Origin: Symbiodinium natans
Taxonomy: Eukaryota; Sar; Dinophyceae; Suessiales; Symbiodiniaceae
Length of the DNA stretch: 41,920 nucleotides
Direction: 5' to 3'
NCBI GenBank assembly: GCA_905221605.1
Contig: CAJNDS010000647.1
Span: 57,501 to 99,420, forward strand
Positions 19,827 through 30,609 of the stretch are shown piece by piece. The position numbers and the translations under genes were made by a program. Under the pieces are notes generated by a model that was not told the origin of the DNA, did not search any database, and saw only the letters and a program-made list of their open reading frames with translations. How positions within the stretch are numbered: the first letter of the stretch is position 1; each line of letters opens with the position of its first letter.

Positions 19827-20878
19827 GTTGGAGCAGGCTCTTTGCTTCCATTTAGGTGCAGACGGCGTGCCTCAGCGTGATCCTGTGTTCTCGCGAAATT
19901 TGATCATCCTCACAGCTCACCCCTGGACTCATGTATCTTCTACGTACTTTGCTGAGGCGGCCGGTGAGGAGTGCAAGCACTGCAGCAAGGCAAGGGCTTT
20001 CTGCAATTAGGGCCTATGATAGGCGAATCACACTCAACAGTTTTGCAAACGTCCTTCCGTGCACAATTGTGCATATTATTGCTGCTGAACACCATCTCGA
20101 CATTTTGTAAAGGTGTAGCCTTCGTGCCCCCCCCCGCCCCCCCCTGCCTCCCGCCCCCACGAGCTAAGCGCTGCTCGCACTTTCACAGCACAACGTGCAG
20201 CAATGCTTGCTTAACAAGTCAACCAGCGCATAAGCCATGGCTGCAGACCTGAACCGTCTGACATCCTACGCGTCCTACATCCTGGCCGCCTTCCCTTGAA
20301 CACGAAGCGGATCTAAACATGAACCGCCATCCCAGCATCGCCAGAGCCATCAAGCGCGGGAGAGGCGATCTTTATGGCCAACACTTGCACGGTTTGGGTT
20401 TTGACATGACGGTCTGACGAAACCATTGCGCTCCTATAGCTCGGAAGAACACCCGAACCTCGAACTCACTCCCCCTATACGGCTTCGAGGTCCTTTGCAT
20501 GTGCAAGGTGTGTGGTGCCCGAAGACAGGGGTCTTCCCGCAGTGGACGGGGACCAGAGAAACATGGTCCAGGGCATTCCAGGGCCTCGTCAGTGTTAGCT
20601 CTGGAGGCCTGATTACCTGCCCTGGACCTTGAAACCACAGTCGCTCTTCAGCCCAACGCCACAGAAGGCGCCACGGCCTTCCTCAGACGCAGCCATAATG
20701 AGTTCGCTCCCCCAATCAGAGTACGGCACGGTAACTTCTTGCGCGGTGTGATGAGGTTAGGGTTTCGGGGTTCAAGCTGCGCCCGGCCATCCGACAGCTC
20801 GAGCCCATGGGCTTTTGTTTGAGGCTGTTGCAGTTGGTCAAGGCTGAGCCTCAGAGCCCACGTCCGAATTTCTGACAG
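19827..20878. other. Mostly non-coding, with a C-rich tract at 20127-20160
   Basis: A weak block at about 19855-19975 reads GVPQRDPVFSRNLIILTAHP. A short ATG frame at 20237-20299 reads MAADLNRLTSYASYILAAFP and stops. Neither has supported borders. GGTTAGGGTTTCGGGG at about 20755 is intron-type telomere-like wording. Confidence 0.35.
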
Positions 20879-21090
20879 GTGACGCCTCAGGGCCGGCTGC
20901 TGATGGCGACCGCGGCGGCTGCGCCTTCAATGTTGCCACCTCGCATTTGGGCTGCCACCGGCCACGGCGTCGCCGACAGTGCCCCTGTCGGCCCTGGGGT
21001 GGCAGCCGTGCCAAGCCAGGGCCCGACCATCACGAGCAACGCGCGTGAGGCAGCCCAGTTGGACACACTGCGTGATGATAGCGGCGTCTT
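20879..21090 (+). CDS. Ala/Pro-rich exon upstream of array 1
   Basis: After ctgacag|g the frame reads VTPQGRLLMATAAAAPSMLP, then GPGVAAVPSQGPTITSNARE and AAQLDTLRDDS, with the stop at 21101. The acceptor fits the rule seen in the transporter. The sequence that follows (from about 21100) already resembles the end of an array-1 unit. The exon could therefore be the constant exon ahead of the repeated ones; that is inference. Confidence 0.5.
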
Positions 21091-21150
21091 GTGCTTCAGA
21101 TAGGGGATGGTTGCTTTGAGCTTGCAGTGCAAGGCGCCCAATTGTAGATT

Positions 21151-24100
21151 GAGGATCGCTCAGTGAGAGTTGCTTCATTCACAATCCCTTCCCGACCAGG
21201 TGCAGATCCCAATGGCAATCGTCAGGGACGACAGCCGCGCTAGCACGCCGCGAGTCTGCGTTGCTCCAAGCCCCAAGCCCAAAAACAAGCCTCAGCCCCT
21301 CATCCCACCCTCGACCCGAAACAGTAGGCTTTGGATCTCCAGCCTTGCTTGGAAACCTTTGGAATCGTTGTTCTGACTTGGTGGCAGACGGCAGGAAAGG
21401 GGTGTTCGAGCCTTTTTTGAGTTCCTCCGAGTGCAACACTTGTAATGCCAGAGGGTGTGGCCGGAATGTGTTTCGAAAGAGGGTTGTTAGGGAGCAGATG
21501 TTAGCCTTCTGCTAGCATTCTGCTGGCCAGTGGAAGCTCTCAGGCAGTGTCCGGCTGCGTGCCAGCAGAGCCAGGCGCTGACCCCCAAAAACCAAAAACT
21601 ACCCCAAACTCGCCGTCCCCGTAACCCCTACGGCCCTACATCCTCGACCCTGATGTTTAAACGGGGAGTGTTGGCGCCATGCAGGTGGATGGTGAAACGC
21701 AAAATGTTGCAGAGGCACAGGCAATGCTGTGGGGATTTTGGGAGTCCGGGCCTGTGGGCTTTGGAATATATGCTTTTATACTCGGGGTGGGCGCTGAAGG
21801 CGTTGGGCATGAGGATCGCTCAGTGAGAGTTGCTTCATTCACAATCCCTTCCCGACCAGGTGCAGATCCCCATGGAAATCGTCAGGGACGACAGCCGTGC
21901 CGCTAGCGCGCCGCTAGCCTGCGTTGCTCCAAGCCCCAAGCCAAAACAAAAAAACAAGCCTCAGCCCCTCATCCCACCCTCGATCCGAAACAGTAAGCTT
22001 TGGATGGCTTTGGATCTCCAGCCTTGCTTGGAAACCTTTGGAATCGTTGTTCTGACTTGGTGGCAGACGGCAGGAAAGGGGTGTTCGAGTCATTTTTGAG
22101 TTCTCCCGAGTGCAACACTTGTAATGCCAGAGGGTGTGGTCGGAATGTGTTGAAGGTTGTTTGGGAGCAGATGGTGGCCTTCTGCTAGCCTTCTGCTGGC
22201 CAGTTGAATCTCTCAGGCAGTGTCCGGCTGCGTGCCAGCAGAGCCAGGCGCTGACCCCAAAAACCCAAAAACCAAAAACTACCCCAAACTCGCCGTCGCC
22301 GTAACCCCTACGGCCCTACATCCTCGACCCTGATGTTTAAACGGGGAGTGTTGGCGCCATGCAGGTGGATGGTGAAACGCAAAATGTTGCAGAGGCACAG
22401 GCAATGCTGTGGGGATTTTGGGAGTCCGGGCCTGTGGGCTTTGGAATATATGCTTTTATACTCGGGGTGGGCGCTGAAGGCGTTGGGCATGATGATCGCT
22501 CAGTGAGAGTTGCTTCATTCACAATCCCTTCCCGACCAGGTGCAGATCCCCATGGAAATCGTCAGGGACGACAGCCGTGCCGCTAGCGCGCCGCTAGCCT
22601 GCGTTGCTCCAAGCCCCAAGCCCAAAAAACAAGCCTCAGCCCCTCATCCCACCCTCCATCCGAAACAGTAGGCTTTGGATCTCCAGCCTTGCTTGGAAAC
22701 CTTTGGAATCGTTGTTCTGACTTGGTGGCAGACGGCAGGAAAGGGGTGTTCGAGTCTTTTTTGAGTTCCTCCGAGTGCAACACCTGTAATGCCAGAGGGT
22801 GTGGCCGGAATGTGTTTCGTTCAAGAGGGTTGTTAGGGAGCAGATGTTAGCCTTCTGCTAGCATTCTGCTAGCCAGTGGAAGCTCTCAGGCAGTGTCCGG
22901 CTGCGTGCCAGCAGAGCCAGGCGCTGACCCCCAAAAACCAAAAACTACCCCAAATTCGCCGTCCCCGTAACCCCTACAGCCCTACATCCTCGACCCTGAT
23001 GTTTAAACGGGGAGTGTTGGCGCCATGCAGGTGGATGGTGAAACGCAAAATGTTGCAGAGGCACAGGCAATGCTGTAGGGATTTTGGGAGTCCGGGCCTG
23101 TGGGCTTCGGAAGGTATGTTGGGGCTTGTGTACTCGGGGTGGGCGCTGAAGGTGTTGGGCACGGGGGCTTGCGTGAGCTCAAGGGTGTCTCAGGTGCCTT
23201 GGATTTCAGACAGGGGGTGGCATTGTCATTGAGTTTGCAGAGCGCATCATTGTAGATTGAGGATCGCTCAGCGAGAGTTGCTTCATTCACAATCCCTTCC
23301 CGACCAGGTGCAGATCACAAGGGAAATCGTCAGGGACGACAGCCGTGCCGCTAGCGCGCCGCTAGCCTGCGTTGCTCCAAGCCCCAAGCCCAAAAAAACA
23401 AGCCTCGGCCCCTCATCCCACCCTCGATCCGAAACAGTAGGCTTTGGATCTCCAGCCTTGCTTGGAAACCTTTGGAATCGTTGTTCTGACTTGGTGGCAG
23501 ACGGCAGGAAAGGGGTGTTCGAGTCTTTTTTGAGTTCCTCCGAGTGCAACACCTGTAATGCCAGAGGGTGTGGCCGGAATGTGTTTCGAAAGAGGGTTGT
23601 TAGGGAGCAGATGTTAGCCTTCTGCTAGCATTCTGCTGGCCAGTGGAAGCTCTCAGGCAGTGTCCGGCTGCGTGCCAGCAGAGCCAGGCGCTGACCCCCA
23701 AAAACCAAAAACTACCCCAAACTCGCCGTCCCCGTAACCCCTACGGCCCTACATCCTCGACCCTGATGTTTAAACGGGGAGTGTTGGCGCCATGCAGGTG
23801 GATGGTGAAACGCAAAATGTTGCAGAGGCACAGGCAATGCTGTGGGGATTTTGGGAGTCCGGGCCTGTGGGCTTCGGAATATATGTTGGGGCTTTTGTAC
23901 TCGGGGTGGGCGCTGAAGGTGTTGGGCACGGGGGCTTGTGTGAGCTCATGGGTGTCTCAGGTGCCTAGGATTTCAGACAGGGGGTGGCATTGTCATTGAG
24001 TTTGCAGAGCGCATCATTGTAGATTGAGGATCGCTCAGTGAGAGTTGCTTCATTCACAATCCCTTCCCGACCAGGTGCAGATCACAAGGGAAATCGTGAG

Positions 24101-25044
24101 GGACGACAGCCGTGCCGCTAGCGAGCCGCTAGCCTGCGTTGCTCCAAGCCCCAAGCCCAAAAAAACAAGCCTCGGCCCCTCATCCCACCCTCGATCCGAA
24201 ACAGTACGCTTTGGATCTCCAGCCTTGCTTGGAAACCTTTGGAATCGTTGTTCTGACTTGGTGGCAGACGGCAGGAAAGGGGTGTTCGAGTCTTTTTTGA
24301 GTTCTCCCGAGTGCAACACTTGTAATGCCAGAGGGTGTGGCCGGAATGTGTTGAAGGTTGTTTGGGAGCAGATGGTAGCCTTCTGCTAGCCTTCTGCTGG
24401 CCGGTGGAAGCTCTCAGGCAGTGTCCGGCTGCGTGCCAGCAGAGCCAGGCGCGGACCCCCTCTGACCCCCAAAAACCAAAAACTACCCCAAACTCGCCGT
24501 CGCCGTAACCCCTACGGCCCTACATCCTCGACCCTGATGTTTAAACGGGGAGTGTTGGCGCCATGCAGGTGGATGGTGAAACGCAAAATGTTGCAGAGGC
24601 ACAGGCAATGCTGTAGGGATTTTGGGAGTCCGGGCCTGTGGGCTTCGGAATATATGTTGGGGCTTGTGTACTCGGGGTGGGCGCTGAAGGTGTTGGGCAC
24701 GGGGGCTTGCGTGAGCTCAAGGGTGTCTCAGGTGCCTAGGATTTCAGACAGGGGGTGGCATTGTCATTGAGTTTGCAGAGCGCATCATTGTAGATTGAGG
24801 ATCGCTCAGCGAGAGTTGCTTCATTCACAATCCCTTCCCGACCAGGTGCAGATCACAAGGGAAATCGTGAGGGACGACAGCCGTGCCGCTAGCGCGCCGC
24901 TAGCCTGCGTTGCTCCAAGCCCCAAGCCCAAAAAAACAAGCCTCAGCCCCTCATCCCACCCTCGATCCGAAACAGTAGGCTTTGGATCTCCAGTCTTGCT
25001 TGGAAACCTGTGGAATCGTTGTTCTGACTTGGTGGCAGACGGCA
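21151..25044 (+). repeat. Tandem array 1: six copies of a 660-770 bp unit with exon-like blocks
   Basis: GAGGATCGCTCAG (GATGATCGCT in one copy) recurs at 21151, 21811, 22491, 23259, 24026 and 24797, giving spacings of 660, 680, 768, 767 and 771. The sixth copy breaks off at about 25044. Copies differ by few substitutions. Each full unit has three or four blocks that look like exons: (A) after gaccag|g, reading VQI...IVRDDSRA; (B) after cggcag|g, reading GKGVFESFLSSSECNTCNAR; (C) after ctcag|g, reading AVSGCVPAEP; (D) after atgcag|g, reading VDGETQNVAEAQAM before a GT donor. Block D is identical in all five copies that have it. Between the blocks lies CCCCAAGCCC/AAACC wording as in other introns. 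Minus frames are also open, so the strand rests on the splice borders. Confidence 0.85.
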
Positions 25045-25057
25045 AGGCACTTTGAAG

Positions 25058-25091
25058 GTTGAGGGTTTAGGGTTTACAGTAGGGGTTAGGG
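25058..25091. repeat. Short TTTAGGG-like block at the broken end of array 1
   Basis: The sequence GAGGGTTTAGGGTTTACAG and then GGGGTTAGGG follows about 13 bases after the last array-1 unit breaks off within the word GCAGACGGCAgG. Confidence 0.7.
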
Positions 25092-25207
25092 CAACTTACA
25101 GTGTTTCAGATCTCCCCCTCTGCTCTCGAATCCACCTCGTCGTCCTTGTCACTCAGAGCCGAGAGAAAGGGCCGGGTACCTGATGGTGTTCGCTAGAGAC
25201 ACTAGCA

Positions 25208-25242
25208 CCCAAAACCCTAAACCCTACCTAAACCCTAAACCC
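25208..25242. repeat. Short CCCTAAA block at the left border of array 2
   Basis: About four AAACCCT units with one interruption (CTACCTAAA), directly before the first unit of array 2. Confidence 0.8.
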
Positions 25243-25249
25243 GTTCTTG

Positions 25250-28200
25250 CTCACAGCAACTGCACAGAAAGGGCTTCGACAGGGCTGGCCTCTTCTAGCC
25301 CTCTTCCGACCCTCTTCTGGAAGGATCTGGGAATGTCTTAATGCGGGGGGAATGTAGTTGAGTTCCGGGACTTGGGTTTTGGTTCCTTGCTGGGAGAGTT
25401 TAATAGGCAAGTCAACGTTAATCATCACGAGACTCTGCAGTTTGCAGCTTCTCGTCATGCTGAACCATCCAGAGGCGTGCGAGTTGTGGTGAATGTGGTT
25501 GATACTGGGACCTTCAGAATAGGGGGTGTCGGGTGGTTTACAGGTGCGGTTTTTGCGTTTCTCAGGTAGCGATTCTAGTGACTATAGTGGCTACAGACCT
25601 TCTGGCAGAGGCTGTACCAGCAGTTCGGATCCCAGCCGGGCGTGGAAGCAAGGATGCAGCTGCAGGAGAAGGCCGGCAGGCATGGGCGTTGAAACCTCGG
25701 CAGTATCCCAAGAGACCGTGTCTGTTGTAGGTGATGGGCAGCCTTTTTTGGAGGGATGCGCCATGCTCAGACACGCATCAATAAAATCTTGAAAAGAGAA
25801 GTGTTGCAAAGAGACGGCCAGTGACACACTGGAGTTCAGGGAAGCAGGCCTTGCCATCTTGAAGTTTGCTTTGGGCACCTGTGACAACCTTTTCAGGCTG
25901 GCGGCCAGCCCTCTCCATCCCCGCCCTTCGGTGCTTCCGGGTCCTTCGGCAGCTACTACGCTGCGCACGTCGCGACAGCGCTGGTCCCAGCGCAGCTGTC
26001 GAGGCCGAACAGGGGGCGAGTTTGCTGAGAGGGGGTTCGTGTGACATTATGACATGTGGTATCGGGAGAACTGTTTTGGTGTTTTCAGTTGCTACAGAAG
26101 AACCTTCTTCCACGTCTAAGATTTCAATCGTCTCAAGACTGTCCAGCTTTTTTGTGCTGCTTGTGTGCATGCTGAAAAACCCAGAGCGTGCTCGTTTTGG
26201 TGAATGTTGTGGTTGATACTGGGACCGTCAGAAATGGTGGTTGTTTGGGTGGCTTTTAAGGCAGCTTCTGTTCGTCTCAAGTCTCAAGCAGCGAAAATCG
26301 TACCATAGATACTACTGATCTTCTTGCGGAGGCTCTACCAGCAGTTCGGAGCCCAGCCGGGCCCGGAAGCAAGGACGCAGCTGCAGGCGAAGGCCGGCAG
26401 TGGCGTTCAGTTGGAGCAGATCAGCTCGGGGCTTTGCCTCGTTCCATGCCTGCTTTGAGATCGCGGTACCGAAGAGATGGTGTCTGTTGTAGGCGATACG
26501 CTCATACACACGTCCAAAAAAGACTCAAGCTTCAGTAGCCCTTAAGAAAAGTAGTGCAATGAGAAGCGAGGAACGGAACGGCCAGTGACACAATGGGCCT
26601 ATAGTCACCATAGTCTTGAGGTTTGTGCTTTGGGCACTTGTGACAACCTTTTCAGGCTGACGGCCAGCCCTCGCGATCCCCGCCCTTCGGTGCTTCCGGG
26701 TCCTTCGGCGGCTACTACGCTGCGCACATCGCGACAGCACTGGTCCCAGCGCAGCTGCCGAGGCCGAACAGGGGGCGAGTTAAATCCTAAACCCTAAACC
26801 CTAAACCCTAAACCCTAAACCCTAAACCCTAAACCCTAAACCCTAAACCCTAAACCCTAAACCCTAAACCCTAAACCCTAAACCTCAACCCCAAGCCAAC
26901 CCCAAGCCCCATGATGCCTGCAGCAGATTTGTGGGCTTGGAGGTGCCCAGAGCGTTTCAAGGAAGCCGTGCCAGAGACTTACCTAGGGGATGCCAGGAGG
27001 GTTCGTGTGACATTGTGACATGTGGTATCGGGAGAACTTTTTTGGTGTTTTCAGGTGCTACAGAAGAACCTTCTTCCACGTCTAAGATTTCAATCGTCTC
27101 AAGACTGTCCAGCTTTTTTGTGCTGCTTGTGTGCATGCTGAAAAACCCAGAGCGTGCTCGTTTTGGTGAATGTTGTGGTTGATACTGGGACCCTCAGAAA
27201 TGGTGGTTGTTTGGGTGGCTTTTAAGGCAGCTTCTGTTCGTCTCAAGTCTCAAGCAGCGAAAATCGTACCATAGATACTACTGATCTTCTTGCGGAGGCT
27301 CTACCAGCAGTTCGGAGCCCAGCCGGGCCCGGAAGCAAGGACGCAGCTGCAGGCAAAGGCCGGCAGTGGCGTTCAGTTGGAGCAGCTCAGCTGGGGGCTT
27401 TGCCTCGTTCCATGCCTGCTTTGAGATCGCGGTACCGAAGAGATGGTGTCTGCTGTAGGCGATACGCTCATACACACGTCCAAAAAAGATTCAAGCTTCA
27501 GTAGCCCTTAAGAAAAGTAGTGCAATGAGAAGCCGAGAACGGAACGGCCAGTGACACAATGGGCCTATAGTCACCATAGTCTTGAGGTTTGCTTTGGGCA
27601 CTTGTGACAACCTTTTCAGGCTGACGGCCAGCCCTCGCGATCCCCGCCCTTCGGTGCTTCCGGGTCCTTCGGCAGCTACTACGCTGCGCACGTCGCGACA
27701 GCGCTGGTCCCAGCGCAGCTGCCGAGGCGAACAGGGGGCGAGTTTGCTGAGAGGGGGTTCGTGTGACATTATGACATGTGGTATCGGGAGAATTTTTTTT
27801 GGTGTTTTCAGGTGCTACAGAAGAACCTTCTTCCACGTCTAAGATCTCAATCGTCTCAAGACTGTCCAGTTTTTTTGTGCTGCTTGTGTGCATGCTGAAA
27901 AACTCAGAGCGTGCTCGTTTTGGTGAATGTTGTGTTTGATACTGGGACCCTCAGAAATGGTGGTTGTTTGGGTGGCTTTTAAGGCAGCTTCTGTTCGTCT
28001 CAAGTCTCAAGCAGCGAAAATCGTACCATAGATACTACTGATCTTCTTTCGGAGGCTCTACCAGCAGTTCGGAGCCCAGCCGGGCCCGGAAGCAAGGACG
28101 CAGCTGCAGGCAAAGGCCGGCAGTGGCGTTCAGTTGGAGCAGCTCAGCTGGGGGCTTTGCCTCGTTCCATGCCTGCTTTGAGATCGCGGTACCGAAGAGA

Positions 28201-29895
28201 TGGTGTCTGCTGTAGGCGATACGCTCATACACACGTCCAAAAATGACTCAAGCTTCAGTAGCCCTTAAGAAAAGTAGTGCAATGAGAAGCCGAGAACGGA
28301 ACGGCCCAGTGACACAATGGGCCTATAGTCACCATAGTCTTGAGGTTTGCTTTGGGCACTTGTGACAACCTTTTCAGGCTGACGGCCAGCCCTCGCGATC
28401 CCCGCCCTTCGGTGCTTCCGGGTCCTTCGGCAGCTACTACGCTGCGCACGTCGCGACAGCGCTGGTCCCAGCGCAGCTGCCGAGGCGAACAGGGGGCGAG
28501 TTTGCTGAGAGGGGGTTCGTGTGACATTATGACATGTGGTATCGGGAGAACTTTTTTTGGTGTTTTCAGGTGCTACAGAAGAACCTTCTTCCACGTCTAA
28601 GATCTCAATCGTCTCAAGACTGTCCAGTTTTTTTGTGCTGCTTGTGTGCATGCTGAAAAACTCAGAGCGTGCTCGTTTTGGTGAATGTTGTGTTTGATAC
28701 TGGGACCCTCAGAAATGGTGGTTGTTTGGGTGGCTTTTAAGGCAGCTTCTGTTCGTCTCAAGTCTCAAGCAGCGAAAATCGTACCATAGATACTACTGAT
28801 CTTCTTTCGGAGGCTCTACCAGCAGTTCGGAGCCCAGCCGGGCCCGGAAGCAAGGACGCAGCTGCAGGCAAAGGCCGGCAGTGGCGTTCAGTTGGAGCAG
28901 CTCAGCTGGGGGCTTTGCATCGTTCCATGCCTGCTTTGAGATCGCGGTACCGAAGAGATGGTGTCTGTTGTAGGCGATACGCTCATACACACGTCCAAAA
29001 AAGATTCAAGCTTCAGTAGCCCTTAAGAAAAGTAGTGCAATGAGAAGCCGAGAACGGAACGGCCAGTGACACAATGGGCCTATAGTCACCATAGTCTTGA
29101 GGTTTGCTTTGGGCACTTGTGACAACCTTTTCAGGCTGACGGCCAGCCCTCGCGATCCCCGCCCTTCGGTGCTTCCGGGTCCTTCGGCAGCTACTACGCT
29201 GCGCACGTCGCGACAGCGCTGGTCCCAGCGCAGCTGCCGAGGCGAACAGGGGGCGAGTTTGCTGATCATGAGAGGGTGCGCGTATGAAATGTGGTATCGG
29301 TGTTTTGCAGACGAACCTTCTTCCACGTCTAAAAGCATCTGAGTGTCAATAATACACCTGCCCCTCCCGATTGCTTCAATCTCCGTGGGCGAAATACGTG
29401 TTTGCAGAGGATTTGGGTTTGTTTAAAGTGGCTGTTCTCTTGTTTGGGAGGGCCTGTTTTCAAATCGGCTGGCTTCTTCTGGGCCTCTTCTGATCCTCTT
29501 CCGGGCCTCGGCCTCTTCTTTTTTTATCGGAGGGGGGGGGTTGTAATGGAGTTCCGGGATTTGTTTGTTTTCGCAAGTACGGGCGGGGGGGAGGGGGGTT
29601 CGAGGCAAGTCAACATGAATCATCACGAGACTCTGTAGCTTTTTAGTGCTTGTTATACGCATGCTGAAAACGCCAGAGCGTGCGAGTGTTGGTGTTTGTG
29701 TGTGTGCTCGTGATACTGGGACCTTCAGAAATGAGGTAGTTTTGAAGGTGCGGTTCTTGCATTTCTCAAGTAGCGATTCTAGTGCCCAAAGTGGCAGATC
29801 TGCCTGGTGGAGGCTCTACCAGCAGTTCGGAGCCCAGCCAGACGTGGAAGCAAGGACGCAGCTGCAGGAGAAGGCCGGCACTGGCATCATGTAGA
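25250..29895 (+). repeat. Tandem array 2: about 757 bp units with exon-like blocks
   Basis: The word CAGTTCGG recurs at 25621, 26342, 27308, 28065, 28823 and 29823. A second landmark, ttttcag|gct, begins a block at 25897, 26656, 27620, 28378 and 29135 (spacings 759, 964, 758, 757). The inner copies are nearly identical; the two outermost half-units (25250-25690 and 29402-29895) are diverged from these but resemble each other. Exon-like blocks per unit: (a) RLYQQFGAQPGPEARTQLQA (or, in another frame, LLAEALPAVRSPAGPGSKDA); (b) ADGQPSRSPPFGASGSFGSY, with a second open frame; (c) after ttttcag|g, GATEEPSSTSKISIVSRLS. Blocks b and c join in frame only if b is read as LTASPRDPRPSVLPGPSAAT. The minus strand is open too, for example LDSLETIEILDVEEGSSV opposite c. 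The acceptors favour the plus strand. Function unknown. Confidence 0.8.
26781..26884. repeat. Interstitial telomere repeat, about 14 CCCTAAA units
   Basis: About 100 bases of nearly perfect AAACCCT heptamers are placed inside one unit of array 2, between GGGGGCGAGT and the sequence leading to GGGTTCGTGTGAC. About 110 further bases of unrelated sequence (26885-26998) lie between the telomere repeat and the point where the unit resumes. The net gain over other units is about 206 bases. Confidence 0.95.
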
Positions 29896-29898
29896 GCG

Positions 29899-29935
29899 GT
29901 TTAGGGTTTAGGGTTTATGGTTTAGGGTTTAGGGT
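29899..29935. repeat. TTTAGGG block at the right border of array 2
   Basis: Four to five GTTTAGG units with one TTTATGG variant, directly after the last (partial) unit of array 2. The orientation is opposite to the left-border block at 25208-25242. Confidence 0.9.
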
Positions 29936-30250
29936 GCCTCGAAGGGTAGGGCTGTCTCCTCGAGACATTCTCTGTGCCAGGCTGTAGAGGTCTGCTGCTC
30001 CAGGGCCTGTCAGTGCTTGAATTTCTGAACAGTGACTAACCCTATGGACCCCGAGATCACGGTCGCAGTTCCACCAACCGAAGGTCGAGTGAACACCGGC
30101 AAACCCTAAACTGACAGAACAAGTCTGCTCGCGTGTCATGCCGATCAGCGACGAAGAGTCATGGCAAGGCGATCGGCAGTGGGCAAACCCGAAGCCCAAA
30201 ATGGAGGAAGTCAAAACTACCATCAAAGAGGGGTCACAACTAGTCAACAG

Positions 30251-30609
30251 GCGTGGAGGGCCGGCAAGCCCCAAGCGATGGATTTGCGGCACGCGATCAC
30301 ATAACCCCGGAGGAGGTGCAGGGGCAAGTCCGAAACTACCGTAAACGCTGCGAGAAATCTCACAGGGAGCGTGCGGCCAAGCCATCGAAGCAATCAAAGG
30401 GACTTCGCCCGTGTGCAAGCAGCTATGAAAGCTCAGACCGCAGGCAGCACGTCGATGAGTTGACAGTTGACGCCTTGAATGGCTGGACTCAGGGTAGGGT
30501 GGTCAAAAAAACTATGCTTTCCGCTGTTGTGAAGTTGAAGCTGGCTCCACCGTCGGCAAAAACCGAGATAGCCAGGTCCTTTGGACAGTGCTGTGATTGG
30601 TACAGATGA
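30251..30609 (+). CDS. Hypothetical basic protein segment, 118-residue open frame
   Basis: After aacag|g the frame reads FAARDHITPEEVQGQVRNYR, then KRCEKSHRERAAKPSKQSKG, then RRQHVDELTVDALNGWTQGR and VVKKTMLSAVVKLKLAPPSA, and ends at TGA. It is rich in Lys and Arg, helix-prone and continuous. A first part in another frame (about 30138-30250, MPISDEESWQGDRQWANPKP) may be the exon before it. A DNA- or RNA-binding role would fit the charge but is a guess. Confidence 0.6.

Noticed and set aside
21151-25044. CRISPR array or bacterial repeat
   Set aside because: Units are 660-770 bases long with no short repeat/spacer pattern, and the region is eukaryotic in character.
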